A DNA stretch of 64,000 nt. Source: Euborellia annulipes (lineage: Eukaryota > Arthropoda > Insecta > Dermaptera > Anisolabididae). The position numbers and the translations under genes are program-made. Where the stretch lies: NCBI GenBank assembly GCA_023213315.1, contig JAKCPI010000966.1, forward strand, positions 1 through 64,000, given 5' to 3'. The notes under the pieces were generated by a model. The model was not told where the DNA came from and did no database searches. It worked only from the letters and a program-made list of their open reading frames with translations. Each line of letters begins with the position of its first letter. Position 1 is the stretch's first letter. Positions 9,831 to 20,759 of this stretch are shown piece by piece.

Positions 9831-10805
9831 GAGTGCGAAAATTAAGTACCACCCATGCGTTTTCTACATATGATTATTTCATTGGTTTTATTAAAGATAA
9901 TGGAATTCTTAAATTAAAAATAATCACATGTGGTACTTATAGAGGAATGACATTTCTATCAGTAAATATTCGGTAGGATTTCATGGTTGCTCAATTAAGT
10001 TTTCTCCAAAAATCTTTTTGAAATCGTCAGGCAATCTTGAAGATAAGACGCCCAATCGGGCATTTAGTAGTTGGTTTTCTAGAGAGTGGATATTTATACC
10101 AGCAGTTCTTTTTGTATGCGTTTTAGGAAGCAAATGCTATTTTCATGCAACTTCAGCAAAGTCATTATTGGTTGCGTTTTTTTGGTGTATTCATATATTC
10201 AATTTTATTCTTCGGAGGGCTTCCCCTCTTCTTTGAACTAACCTTTAAGGTCAGCCATTATTTAAAATAATTTTGAAGTCCTATTTTATATTTAATTGAA
10301 TAAATTGGAGAAGGATCTTCCAAGCGGAACTGCCAAAAGAAAATCTGTAACACTTGTCAAAATAAACTATTAAAATACAAAGTTATTTGATACGGTATAA
10401 CTTAATAATTTTAATGAGTAAAAACTTGGCACGTTCCTTTTAAGCTGGCACAAATCGTAAGGGTGGACTAATAAATTTGTTATCGAGACAGATAGAGAGG
10501 CAAGCTATTTATTATAAATGTATTGTATCAATTAAACAAATTGAAAGACAAGAAAATAAATTAAAATTCCAAGGAGAATGCAAGAGTTGAATAAATAATT
10601 CTTCAAATTGATTTTTTTTTTGTTGAGGTTAGTTTTATTAATATTTAAATGATGGTGAACATATAAATATTTTTTTATTTATTATTTCAATTATATATTA
10701 ACATATCATTACATATTGATTTAATTTAAAATAAACTACATTTTATATCTTTCATATTTTTTTATATGCTTAATTGAGATTGAATGAGAGCAACAAATCA
10801 TTTTT
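9831..10805. other. AT-rich stretch with a fragment of the 17132-17339 MITE
   Basis: The piece 9840-9895 (CACCCATGCGTTTTCTACAT...) resembles the arm of the palindromic MITE at 17132-17339, and a weaker inverted part follows near 9920-9942. The rest shows nothing recognisable. Confidence 0.4.
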
Positions 10806-11127
10806 ACTATCTCTTACCTCTATATAGGTTAATATATAGAGAGAGAAAGTATTGGTTTCATGTCAAAAATTTAATGTCGAGATTTTTATGGATAGTATAC
10901 TTTTTGAGGTTCCCTGAGTCCAAAAAAGTTTTCGCGACATGGTGTGTCTGAGGGTGGGTGAGTGGGTGTGTGGATGTGTGTTCAATTTTAAATTAAAATT
11001 CAAAAATCCGTTAGTTTTTAGATGCTCTTTCAAATATACGTATATTCTCATTTTGCCATTGAAAAATTCTGAAGATCACTTTACTCTTGTACTTCTTAGG
11101 AAGAATAGGAGAAATGGTTGCCAAACT
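10806..11127 (+). mobile_element. DINE/HINE-like Helitron, 5' half
   Basis: It begins with the family's 5' motif CTCTTACCT, AT-rich repeats and AGAGAGAAAGTATTGG. Then come the conserved block AAAAAGTTTTCGCGACATGG, a GT-rich microsatellite and part of the downstream core. The hairpin end is missing. Confidence 0.75.
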
Positions 11128-11204
11128 CTCCTTTTATTTGATTCACCTAAGGACATACTAAGGTGGATTCCCGTTTTCTTTTTAAGGAGGAGGCATCTCC
11201 AATA

Positions 11205-11310
11205 GAGTTGAATAATTTTTTGCCATGAGGTGGATTTGAACTCGAGTTCTCTTCAAACTCAGTTATTAGCTTAATTGTTTATCCCCTCGGCTAATCGCTT
11301 CCTCTTTATT
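11205..11310 (-). repeat. tRNA-derived SINE head fragment
   Basis: On the minus strand GAGTTCAAATCCACC matches a tRNA B box. The start GCCGAGGGGATAAAC resembles the GCCCTCGGGGC start of the better SINE copies. Confidence 0.4.
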
Positions 11311-11414
11311 ACTACCAATTAATTTGAATAAATATGGACATGCAGTCGATGCTAAAAAAAATTTAAAATCCGAAAATATGTGGATAGTAAATAAGAATTA
11401 CCCTTTTATTAAGA

Positions 11415-11589
11415 AGGATGAATAAATAAAATCCGGAGCTGATGATCAGGCAATTTATTTGGATTAATTCCGTCCGCTATAGGTCGACGTTTCGGAGCCA
11501 AAACGACTCCTTCTTCAGGACCTTATGGTCCGGATTTTATTTATTCATCCTTCTCAATAATATCCACCAGGCTGCCCCCTATCTTCATC
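11415..11589. mobile_element. Penelope-like foldback element with hammerhead-like centre and 15-bp target duplication
   Basis: Arms of about 25 bp (11415-11437 and 11528-11553) enclose a loop with the minus-strand motif CTGAAGA-A-GGAGTC-loop-GGCTCC-GAAACGTCGACC (11484-11519). The direct repeat ACCCTTTTATTAAGA flanks the unit at 11400-11414 and 11590-11604. A variable duplication of this length fits target-primed reverse transcription, as in Penelope-like elements, rather than a DNA transposon. Confidence 0.6.
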
Positions 11590-11604
11590 ACCCTTTTATT
11601 AAGA

Positions 11605-12694
11605 TTAATCAACCAGGAAGAAATAACAGTTTGTTCAACATCTTCGGGGTTCCTATCCATAATTCGGCGTTCCCTTGTCTTGCTTTCTTGCAAAGATCAT
11701 GGTGGCTGTTGTTGTTCTCTCCGGCCAGGCCTTCCGTATAATTAAAGTTAATTAGATTCACAATTATTGACAATCAACAATTTCTAAAATGCCTAAAATT
11801 TAAAACGCTTCTCCATAAGTTAATTTAACAGTAAATAAATTTTGAGATTAAATTATTCCTTTGCGATGTCCAATTCTTGTGAATCGGAATGCTTGAGTCC
11901 AAGAGCCATTCGGATGGATTGCCTCTCTTCCTCCATCCATATGGAATGTTTACCGGTTCTAATTTTATTTATTTATTATCTCTTTGTCTCAGATTAAATC
12001 TCGATATTTCAAACAGGTAAATAGTTTATAAACAACTTGTAATCTCGCATATTTGAACGCACCTTTTGATCTCTATCTAACAATGGAATCATAGGAAATC
12101 TTGTGTTTTTATTAATTTATGTTTGCTTTATAAATATTATATTTATTTTTTGCAATTGAAGGACGTTTTTCTTTTTTTTTTTTTAATGATGCCTATCTCT
12201 CTTTTTTTTCCCTCTCCTTAATCTCTGAACAAACCGGGTCATAAATCCTCCGAGGGTGTTTTAGATTTACATAAATTCATATCTCACTGAAATCAAGATA
12301 ATTCCTAAATTTCATAAACAAAAGACTTATGACTATAAAAGGGAAAAAATTCATAAAAAAAAATTTAAGTGATGCTTTTTATTTATAATAAGAAGAAGGC
12401 ATTCTTAAATTCATTTTATATTAAATTTCATAAAATAGGAAGAAATATTCTTATAAAAAATGTGTATTTTAAGTAAAATATTCTTCTAAAACTTTTTTTT
12501 AGGAGTTCCTGATTCTATTAATAAATTATTTTAAAAAAAGAAATATTTAAATTGTCTATTTTTTTTTTAATATACAGTAGATATTGTCCACTGTATGCTT
12601 TGTTAACTTAAGATAAGCAAGGAGGGGATTGAGAGAAATAAAATAACCTAACCTATGTGATGAGAAAAGGTTCTGCAATTGGTATCCACCTTGG
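11605..12694. other. AT-rich stretch without genes
   Basis: No feature is recognised. It has many A/T homopolymers and a short low-AT piece near 11640-11730. Confidence 0.45.
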
Positions 12695-12745
12695 TATACA
12701 AGGCAGGCGCGCTACCAACTACACCAATCTCGAGGGCTTATTTAT
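12695..12745 (-). repeat. tRNA-derived SINE head fragment
   Basis: On the minus strand it reads GCCCTCGAGATTGGTGTAG, then TTGGTAGCGCGCCTGCC, a convincing tRNA D-arm/A-box pattern. The B box has decayed. It is not a functional tRNA because the acceptor and T arms do not pair. Confidence 0.5.
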
Positions 12746-12929
12746 AATTTGAATACATTAAAAAAAAAAACAATCACTTAAAATAAGTCAGAAATGCCAG
12801 TGTCAGTGTGTGCAACATCCCCCAGTACATATTATTTAAAATACACCTAGACCTATTTTTGTCTTCAAACATCCAAGGAAATTATTAATATTATAATGAT
12901 ATCTATTTTGAATTTTAAATCGAACTATT

Positions 12930-13060
12930 TTGAAGTGTCGCTAATCTATCTCCGTCTGTTTTTTGACACCCTCTGCTTAAACAACTTCCCGTTGGAATAT
13001 CTAAATGAAGTTCTGCACCCTTAAAGGGAGGTGAGAGTCGAGGTAAATTAATCGGATCTC
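12930..13060 (+). mobile_element. Fragment of the second Helitron family
   Basis: It shares AACTTCCCGTTGGAATATC and the upstream TCTCCGTCTG with the copies at 30165-30470 and 45408-45791. Confidence 0.5.
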
Positions 13061-13168
13061 CACCAATAAATAGACTCTGTGTAAAGGTTCTAATAATCGC
13101 AGACGTTTCGGTTCTTAAATTAAAACAATGTCTTCGCAACCTGCACACGAAGTCTATTTATTGGCTGC
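13060..13168. mobile_element. Foldback with hammerhead-like centre
   Basis: The arms CCAATAAATAGACT.TGTG (about 13061-13082) and CACACGAAGTCTATTTATTGG (about 13142-13163) are inverted. The centre reads on the minus strand GGTTGCGAAGAC...GAACCGAAACGTCTGCG. Confidence 0.5.
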
Positions 13169-13825
13169 TTCTGCCCACAATTATCTACCTCTATATATAA
13201 AATTTACATCACAGCCAGGGCCGGATAAAAGGCAATTGGGCCCAATCGGGTCCCGCGCTTCAGAGGCCCCGCATCACCACCAAAATTAACAAAAAGTTAT
13301 TTTTTGAAATTTAAAGCAAAGGCTAAGTGGTGGTAAGCCTGTATATTTTAAATAAGCCAGATATGTAGATAAACAAAAGTTTCTGAATAAAGTTACCTTA
13401 TATGATTAAGGAATGGCTAGGACCATCGAAACCGGCGGGTCAGAGCCAATAGGATATGGGTCCAGAGGGCGAAACTATGCCCGAAACCCGCCGAATGTAG
13501 GCAACGCGACTAATTATATTATTATATTGATATTAATTTCGCACATATATCCAATTAAATCTTAACGCAAAGAATTAATTATAAAACAAAAACAAACTGA
13601 GTAAAGTAGAATATTATTATTCTCGGAACTAATTTAATTTTCATTCTAAAAACAACTTCTTTAGACAATATATTACGATAACAATACAAATTTAAAAAAC
13701 TATTAGGATCGTGAACGTATTTAATTGGATAAAGAAAGAAAGAAATAATCGAATGTTTTTGTTTCGGTCAAGACCTACGGCAACTTGGAGCTACTTGAGT
13801 AGTTGCTGCCTGTTATATCTCTAGT

Positions 13826-14665
13826 CAGGGAATCAGATGGAGGGGGGCAGGGAGGGATAAATCTCCAGGACTCAGACCTTCTGAAGGGGCCCTAACTTCA
13901 TCAATAATTTCCTAATAAAAAATAAATTCAATTTTTATTTTTATTGAAGCCTATTCTGAATTAAAATTTAAACTTTTTTTTAAAAGGGAGTTAAAAATGT
14001 TTTCATTGATATTTTTTTTTTCTGAAGGGGCTGGAGACTTATGCTCCTAATTGATCATGAAAAAAAAAATATTTAAATATATTTTTTTCTCTCTGAAGCA
14101 CATGTATTAGTTTTTAAAATTTGTTTTTTTTTTCTACACTGTAAAAAAAAAAAATCTTAATTTTAGTGTGTTTTAGAATACTAAATTTTCAAATTTCCCT
14201 TGTAAATGATAATTACTATTTACTAAATTTATAAATTTATCTTTCAAATATTTAAAACAAAATAGAATTTTAAAATTACAATTTTCTTCGAAAAATAGAA
14301 TATGTGTTGTAATTTTGCATAACGTTACAGTTTATAGTAATTTTCGTTAAAAATTGTATCTTTTTCGAAAACAGTTTGGGAATTCCCACACACAAATTAC
14401 CACACAATTACATTCTAATTCTTATGTGTTTCTAAAATTACAACACATTTTTATTCTAATTTTAAAACGGCTTTGGAAATATACAATACATTTGTAAATG
14501 GTTTTTGCAAAGACTTCCTAAATTTAGTATGTTTTTGATTATGTAATTTGCTTCCTACACAATTGTAAAATCAACAAAAATTTTTTTACAGTGAGTGTTA
14601 AAGAGGGGGAGGGGGAGAGAAGGCCCGTATTAATATACAGCCCAACAAGGCTCTCGGCGGCCCTG
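13826..14665. mobile_element. hAT-like element, 840 bp, target duplication TCTCTAGT
   Basis: It starts CAGGGAATCAGATGG and ends GGCTCTCGGCGGCCCTG. Perfect 8-bp repeats TCTCTAGT flank it (13818-13825 and 14666-14673). The termini share only CAGGG. It holds the CACTGTAAAA element at 14137-14593 and no transposase. Its right end reappears, inverted, at 15678-15758. Confidence 0.85.
14137..14593. mobile_element. CACTGTAAAA terminal-inverted-repeat element, 457 bp
   Basis: It is bounded by CACTGTAAAAAAA and TTTTTTTACAGTG. The interior is AT-rich with repeated ATTACAACACA/AAAATTAGAAT motifs and no frame. A second, interrupted and inverted copy lies at 15759-17010. The superfamily is unclear because no target duplication could be read. 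Confidence 0.7.
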
Positions 14666-14778
14666 TCTCTAGTAGCCTCAGCGCTTTGAATTAACTATTA
14701 ATTAAAAAAAAAAAAAACCTAAAAAGCACGAGGCCCATAGGCGATCGCCTACCCCGCCTAATGGGTAATCCGGCACTG

Positions 14779-15288
14779 GGTATTCGCTAAACAAATTATT
14801 ATCCCCCTTTTTTTTTTGAAGATGTTTAATTACTACTTTTCCATCTTTTTCATTTCAAAAATTAAACTTTGTTTATATATTAGCATAATATTTAATATAC
14901 TAAGGCTTATTATTACACCCAATAAATAAATTTAACCAAGGTTTTATACTTATTATACTTCATTATTTCCTCTCAACTCAAGACATATAATTTATTTAAT
15001 GCATTGTCATTAATCATCATTTATTAAATTATTCATTTCTCCTCTCTTTTAATTCTTTTATATATAATGTATATTATTATATAGTTATAGATTTTATTAA
15101 AAAATATCATTAGCTATTAAAAAAAATTTTTAATTAAGACATTTAATACGTGTTAAAGAATCAAACCATAATGTTTGTTATTTAAATCCATCAGTATTAA
15201 ACATGTAATCCATTTTCAAATATGATGCTTACCTTTCTTTGAATTAGGCAATTTCTGTCATAAGAGAAGCTTTAATTCTTATATTTTT
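14779..15288. other. AT-rich stretch without genes
   Basis: Nothing is recognised beyond A/T-rich low-complexity sequence. Confidence 0.45.
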
Positions 15289-15345
15289 ACTTTCTCTTAC
15301 CCTATATATGAAATATATAGAGAGAGGAAGTATTCGTGTTAGGTG
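15289..15345 (+). repeat. DINE-like Helitron 5' end fragment
   Basis: ACTTTCTCTTACCC, a short AT stretch and AGAGAGAGGAAGTATTCG match the first 60 bases of the full copy at 59467. Confidence 0.6.
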
Positions 15346-15765
15346 TTCAAATGGAAGCAAATAAAATATAATTTGCTTAAACATTACGTATTCTTCTCCA
15401 ATCACGTCTGGCGTAGCACATTTTTTCCAACTCTTATTCTTTCGACAAAGACTCACTAACTATATATAAAAAAACTGGTGTGAATACCATATAAAAAATG
15501 TGAAGAGACGCAACAAATAAAATATTGAGGGGGAGGTCTAATAGTTTCTGATTAGAGAGTATTTTCCATGTTAATAATCGAATTGAAAATTTTCAAGAAT
15601 AATTAATAACTAGCATTGATTCTTAATTCTATACATCCCTGGTTAAGTTAATTGGTTCAAAACGCTGAGGACAGAGACAGGGCCGCCGAGAGCCTTTCGG
15701 ACCTCGAACTGTATATTAATACGAGCCTTCCCTCCCCCTCCCCCCTTTGAGCCTACACTGTAAAA

Positions 15766-16440
15766 ATCTGGTGTGACTGGCGCACAGCACACAACTTTCT
15801 CTTACCTTCGGTAATCGAAAGTTGTGTTCTGTGCTTGTCACACCAGATTTTTTGTGTCGACATATATTTAGTTCCCGACATGACAGTACGGAACATATGA
15901 ATTCAGATGTAAAATTTATAAGTATGGGAAAATATTTATATTTTGTTACCATGGCAACCATTTCTCCTATCTTCCCTATGAAATACAAGAGTAAAGTGGT
16001 CTTCAGAAGATTTCAATTGCAAAATTAGAATATACATTTGAAAGAGCATCTAAAAAATAATTGATTTTTGAATTTAAAAAAAAATCGTTGGAGCAAATTT
16101 TGAGAAAATCGAAAAAAACTGAAAAAGTACATCAGTAAAGTGCTAGTACTCTTTGGCCGATTTTGATTAAAAGCTTATTTTTCCGGTCCCGGGGGTGTTT
16201 AACTTAAATATAAAATTTCAACCTCGTAGCTCAATTCCTTCATGCTTAAAATTGAACACACACACACACCCACACACCCACCCACCCACACACAGACAGA
16301 CCATGTCGCGAAAACCACTTTTTTGGATTCAGGGGACCTCAAAACGTGAAGATCCATCAAAATCTCGACATCGAATTTTTGACATGAATCCAATACTTTC
16401 TCTCTCTATATATATTACATATATACATAGGTAAGAGAAA
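15766..16440 (-). mobile_element. DINE-1/HINE-type non-autonomous Helitron, full length
   Basis: Read on the minus strand it starts with CTTTCTCTTACC (inverted at 16428-16439) and an AT-rich part, followed by the block with TTTCGCGACATGGTCTGTCTG and a GT/CA-rich microsatellite (16257-16297). It ends in a long hairpin (15766-15853) whose loop region again has CTTTCTCTTACCTTCGGTAA. A 5' subterminal repeat matching the 3' stem plus a (GTCT)-type microsatellite core is the known DINE-1/HINE layout. It sits in an A run of the host element with no duplication, as expected for Helentron-type insertion. Confidence 0.75.
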
Positions 16441-16541
16441 GTAAAAACAATTGTTGTTGATTTTACAATTGTGTAGGAACCAAATTACATAATCAAAAAT
16501 ATACTAAATTTAGGAAGTCTTTGCAAAAAACATTTACAAAT

Positions 16542-16833
16542 CAGTGGCGTAACTAGGTGGGGCGAGGGGGGGGGAGCCAGATGGGGGCGAAGGGGGTCCT
16601 CGCTTCCCCCCCCCCCCCCGCCCCAGGAGCATTAAGCTGCTTTTCCCCAAAATTTACGGCTTTTTTTTTTTTGAAATTTCATAATAAATTCGTTTTATAT
16701 CACAAATCCGGAAAAAAAAGCCCGAACGAGATTCAAATACTAAAAAAAAAAAAAAAAAAAGGTCGAACGAAAAACGGCGCCCCTGTTGAGCTTCGCCCCT
16801 TCCCTCCGCCCTCAAAGGCTAGTTACGCCGCTG
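16542..16833. mobile_element. hAT-like MITE, 292 bp, target duplication TTACAAAT
   Basis: The ends CAGTGGCGTAACTAGGTGG and, inverted, CAGCGGCGTAACTAGCC match the termini of the 6775-7731 element. Perfect TTACAAAT repeats flank it (16534-16541 and 16834-16841). The interior is G/C runs and an A run with no transposase. It is inserted in the CACTGTAAAA element. Confidence 0.9.
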
Positions 16834-17131
16834 TTACAAATGTATTGTAGATTTCCAAAACCGTTTGAAAATTAGAATGAAAATGTATTGTAATTTTAGA
16901 AAGACATTTGAAAATTAGAATTCAATTGTGTGGTAATTTGTATGTGGAAATTCCCAAACTGCTTTCGAAAAAATGCAATTTTTAACGAAAATTACTATAA
17001 ATTAATTTAATATTCCATTCTTCGTTGAGAGTCTCACTCCGATTGTTCAAAAAATAGTGTGCATGCTGTCTGAACCAAATTACCCTTGGAAATCCTAAAT
17101 TTTGTTTCATTTCTACTTAGGAAAATAGGTA

Positions 17132-17339
17132 CAGTGAGGGATATATTAAGTCTCACCCATTCGTTTTCTACTTGTGATTATTTCATTGTTTTTATAAAAG
17201 AAAATGAAAATCTATTGGAAATTTTCTAGGTTTGAACCATGAATGTTTCCATTAAAAAATATATAATATTTTTTTTTTAAACAATGAAATAATCACAAGT
17301 AGAAAACGCACGGATGGAACTTAATATTGTCCCTCACTG
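17132..17339. mobile_element. Palindromic MITE, 208 bp, TA target
   Basis: Arms of about 60 bp start CAGTGAGGGA(t/c)A and continue through TTTTCTACTTGTGATTATTTCATTG. They are near-perfect inverted copies, flanked by TA at 17130-17131 and 17340-17341. TA duplication suggests a Tc1/mariner-like origin. Confidence 0.8.
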
Positions 17340-17341
17340 TA

Positions 17342-18484
17342 CAGTACGTGGGCAGAGGGGTGCTCGAGGGGCTTCAGAATATGATATACTTTGTTAATAT
17401 AATTCTAGGCAAATTTGTTTTGGATTTATTTGGAAAAATTCCAATTGTTTTTATCTATATCTATATCATTCATTCACAAATCCTGTTGGTTTCTTATTTT
17501 TTTATTTGACTTATAAAATAATTAAGTAAATCAGTCATTTAAATTTAAAAAAATTTATTTTAATTTGATCTGACTTTGACTGTGAGATTGAATAGAGATA
17601 TCCAAAAATTGGTTTAAGAAATTCTTCGCCCATAAGTCTATTTAAATTAGTTTAAAAAATTCAATAGACATTTTTAAAAAATTTAAATTTATAACCTTTA
17701 TTTTAGGTGTGAACCCCATCAAAGTAAAAAATTCATCAGTTTTTATTGTCTAGCCTTTATTTATTGTCAGGGCATTAAGATGTCTTGCGGTTTTGTTGGC
17801 TCCCCTGTCATCTCATAAAATGTGGACCGACCAAAGTCCCTCTCGTCGTCAACCCCGCCATTCAGTCTCACATAAGTGAATAAATGCATGAATTCTAAAA
17901 AAAAGACACCATTCTAGAGAAAAAGCCACGGAACAAAAAAAAAAATTAAAAAAAAAAAAATTCAAATACAAAAAGTCAACCAACAAGTGTTGTTGAGAAG
18001 TTGACATTTGATGGGTGCCGGTTCTTGCCAACGTTCTTGGAAAAAAGTAACTAGCAATCATTTTCAATCAAAAATAATTTCTATTATTTATACATGTACA
18101 TGTCAGAGAAGAAGAGACGAACAGGTACAAAAGCGAGTTTCAATGTTTTTAATAACTTTTTTGACATAGGACGAGGCTATTAATTAAGATAGCTTTATTT
18201 TTGTATATATTTATCTTTAATTTATATTTATACAACAACTATAATTTTAAAACGTATATAATATAAAAATATCTTCATTTGGCAGACAAGGCTTCAATAT
18301 AATCATGCATTCATTAAATCTCCAATCTCGAATTCTTATATTCGGTATGCATAAATTCATTCGTTTTGGGTTGCTTTTAGGTAAGCCTCTAAACAACTCG
18401 GGAAGAACTTTCCGATTTCTGAGCTCATCTAAAATGTATAAGCTCTATCTTTGAATTTAATAAATGAAATGAGATGGATGTTGG
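17342..18484. other. AT-rich stretch without genes
   Basis: No gene or repeat border is recognised. A pyrimidine-poor, more complex piece at 17770-17890 stands out slightly. Confidence 0.4.
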
Positions 18485-18488
18485 TCAT

Positions 18489-18538
18489 GTTTTGTTATTG
18501 TAAGGTAGGCAACCCAGCCTACCTTACAATAACAAAAC
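18489..18538. repeat. Perfect 22-bp inverted repeat with 6-base loop
   Basis: GTTTTGTTATTGTAAGGTAG + GC is followed by AACCCA and then the exact reverse complement. Transcription of either strand would give a 50-nt perfect hairpin. Confidence 0.85.
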
Positions 18539-18649
18539 TAGAACTCATATAACACAATATTTTCTTAATATTTGAATCAATTTATACGAGTAATTCCGCT
18601 TTAGAGTATACGATTTCTCTCATATTAATAATTTTTGTAGAACTTTTTT

Positions 18650-18915
18650 TCAGTCTTTCCGGCATCTTAGGCCATATCCTCTAGACTTTAGACAATATTC
18701 ATTTTATTAATTACGATACATATTGGGGTCCAAGAATATTATTTGGTCTTTAAATTATTTAAATAAGTTCATCGAACTGCCTGGGCTCCGAACCCACTCC
18801 CAACCCACTCCCATATATATTGATAATCAAAAAGCCAATCAAAAAATCAAAAATGTCTATATAGACATTTGTAAACATGTCTAACCTCTCGACCACGGAG
18901 GGAAGGCGAACTTCA
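18650..18915 (-). repeat. tRNA-derived SINE, nearly full length, decayed
   Basis: On the minus strand a tRNA-like head with GGTTCGGAGCCCAGGCAGT is followed by the body and by the family tail CTAAGATGCCGGAAAGACT. Compare the better copy at 32865-33130. Confidence 0.6.
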
Positions 18916-18929
18916 TCATTAGTCTTACA

Positions 18930-20245
18930 TCTGGGTTTAAGTCGTGGACTTCACAGTATTACTGAAAGATAGGCAACCCAATTAATCAATTCACTAATAA
19001 ATTTTACTTGAGGACTTCTCTAGAACGGGCTACGACATGATTAATTGGTATAATAATTTCTTGAGATATTTAACATCGCATGCTCTGGAGCAATTAATCG
19101 AAAAATCCATTAGTGAGTTGATAATTTTGGTAGCTAACCTTCAAGAAAGAAAACGAACTAAATTATCATTTATTCCTATTTGTGATGATTTAAAAATTTT
19201 AGTCAATATGCATAATTTTGGAAAAATACCAAATGAAAAGAATAATATTAGATATGATAAAAAAAACTACAGTATTTAAATCAGATTCCATCTATAGTTT
19301 GTTTTCATTAATTAATTAATTTAAAATTCAAATTCACATTATATAAAAATTAGTAGCAAAAAATGTTTTTGATTAATATTTTGAATCATTCTAAAAATAT
19401 AGCTACATAATTTCTTATCTAAAGCCTGTATATATTTAAATTCACCTGAATATAATAATTATTATTCAAGGTTTTATATCTCAATTAGAAGTAAATAATT
19501 ATTTTATAAGTTAGTCACAAGATTTGTATTTTCTGATAATTTTATTTGATATAAAACCGGTCCACAATAAAACAAGAAAAAGTGTAAAGGGGGGGGGGGG
19601 GGGGGGATAGACTGACAAAAGAATTATTAAAGTAATCGATTGAAAAAATGATTTTAAAATGATTTGTTGATTAACTGTTATTAATAGAAAAATTATTAAA
19701 GATACTAATAAAAATGTGTGTTGTTCACGTGCCATTAGACACAAATATTTACTAGTGTGGACATGGATTAAAAAAATAATGTAGCTTTGATTGATTCAGT
19801 AATATTAATCTATTAATCTAATTTTTATAGAATCCTGATAGAACATAATCCTACTGACTAAAGATTAGACAATTAATGTTGTTTTTTAAGACTTATTTTT
19901 TCCGGCATCTCAGGCCATTTAGACATATAGACTTTTGAAACATTATTAACTAATTTATAGTCAATGATAATTATTTAAACTTTTTGAGTTAAATAAATTT
20001 TTATCAAGTTAGCTGAGATTCAATCCAGACCATATTTTTTGACTTTTTTAAATGCTCAATATTTACAACCTCAACACCTCTAAACACGCTCACTCTTGGA
20101 AAGGGGGACCAGAATATTATATTATGTGTCCTGAGAGATAAAATAATTTAAGTAGATTGAATATTAGGCTGAGATGAGTAGAGTAAGGGGGTTGGAGAAT
20201 AGTAACCAGCAAATTTATAGCTCCACCTGACGTCCTTTTATTTGG
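18930..20245. other. AT-rich stretch without firm features
   Basis: It holds an 80-codon open frame at 19037-19279 (+) that I do not recognise, a 17-base G run at 19589-19605 and a SINE tail fragment at 19905-19945. Confidence 0.4.
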
Positions 20246-20290
20246 CAGATATTTAGATGCGTAGAACACACATCATCTTCAGTGCCGCGA
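20246..20290 (-). repeat. Decayed hammerhead-like motif
   Basis: On the minus strand CTGAAGATGATGTGTGTTC.. CGCATC keeps the first box and the stem, but the CGAAAC box reads TAAAT. Confidence 0.35.
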
Positions 20291-20451
20291 GGATATAGTA
20301 GGTGGGCTATATGCAGATCTCTAAATTTTATATATTCTTAGAAAATAATTAGTAACCCATTCAGACTAAACCTAAAGGCACGTTATTTTTCGGGGCATAG
20401 TAAACTGAAATAAAACTAAACTTAGGTACGAACCGGTCTTGCCGCAAAATT

Positions 20452-20745
20452 TCAACCAAGTCGAGCGTGTCTCTCTACTGGAGCAATAGGGATATAATCC
20501 CCTCCATAATTAGGAACCAAGGGCCTGGGGCATGGGCATGGACCATTCCTGAATTGATCCTCTACTGGGGGCTTGTACCCTAAGAGATACGGGGAGCACA
20601 ATAGATCTCTGAGGTCGCAATTCCCCACAACACATACTCTGAAGCAACTGCAACCAATGCGACCCTGACCCATACACACACATATGACATTTGTAGTATA
20701 CCAAGAGTTGTCGAGAAGGTCATCGATCTCGAGATTATAAAAATG
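20452..20745 (-). CDS. Candidate exon of a cysteine-rich secreted-type protein, unrecognised
   Basis: The minus-strand frame is open from 20745, just inside an AG that could be a splice acceptor, to the TGA at 20454-20452, about 97 codons. The translation is rich in cysteine, glycine and proline: NSW, then CVC, G-x-GRIGCSCF, CVVGNC, and later GPCPCPRP and NYGGDY. The W...CxC...GxxxC spacing recalls VWC or fibronectin type I modules, but I cannot assign a family. Unlike its neighbours the stretch is not AT-biased and not a repeat seen elsewhere here. No good polypyrimidine tract precedes it. It could be the last exon of a host gene on the minus strand, a gene remnant, or chance. Confidence 0.3.
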   Translation of the reverse strand, partial: HFYNLEIDDLLDNSWYTTNVICVCMGQGRIGCSCFRVCVVGNCDLRDLLCSPYLLGYKPPVEDQFRNGPCPCPRPLVPNYGGDYIPIAPVERHARLG

Positions 20746-20759
20746 CTATAATCTTCAAT

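Larger units (their letters stand above)
13216..14778. mobile_element. Outer hAT-like element of a nested cluster
   Basis: Its ends CAGGGCCGGATAAAAGGC and, inverted, CAGTGCCGGATTACCC are hAT-like. No 8-bp duplication is visible, so the borders are less sure. It contains the element 13826-14665, so its own sequence is roughly 13216-13817 plus 14674-14778. Confidence 0.5.
15678..17010. mobile_element. Second composite of hAT end plus CACTGTAAAA element, interrupted twice
   Basis: It starts CAGGGCCGCCGAGAGCC (hAT end, as inverted 14665-14594) and runs into CACTGTAAAAA at 15759. The host then breaks for the DINE-like copy 15766-16440, resumes with TTGATTTTACAATTGTGTAGG, and breaks again for the hAT MITE 16542-16833. 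It resumes once more with GTATTGTAGATTTCC. Comparison with 14137-14593 shows the uninterrupted order. The far hAT end is not seen. Confidence 0.75.

Noticed and set aside
12695..12745. tRNA gene on the minus strand
   Set aside because: The D-arm-like part is good, but acceptor and T arms do not pair and it belongs to a repeated SINE head.
19037..19279. 80-codon frame, the most protein-like of the AT-rich frames
   Set aside because: No family, no start or splice context; left as a possibility only.
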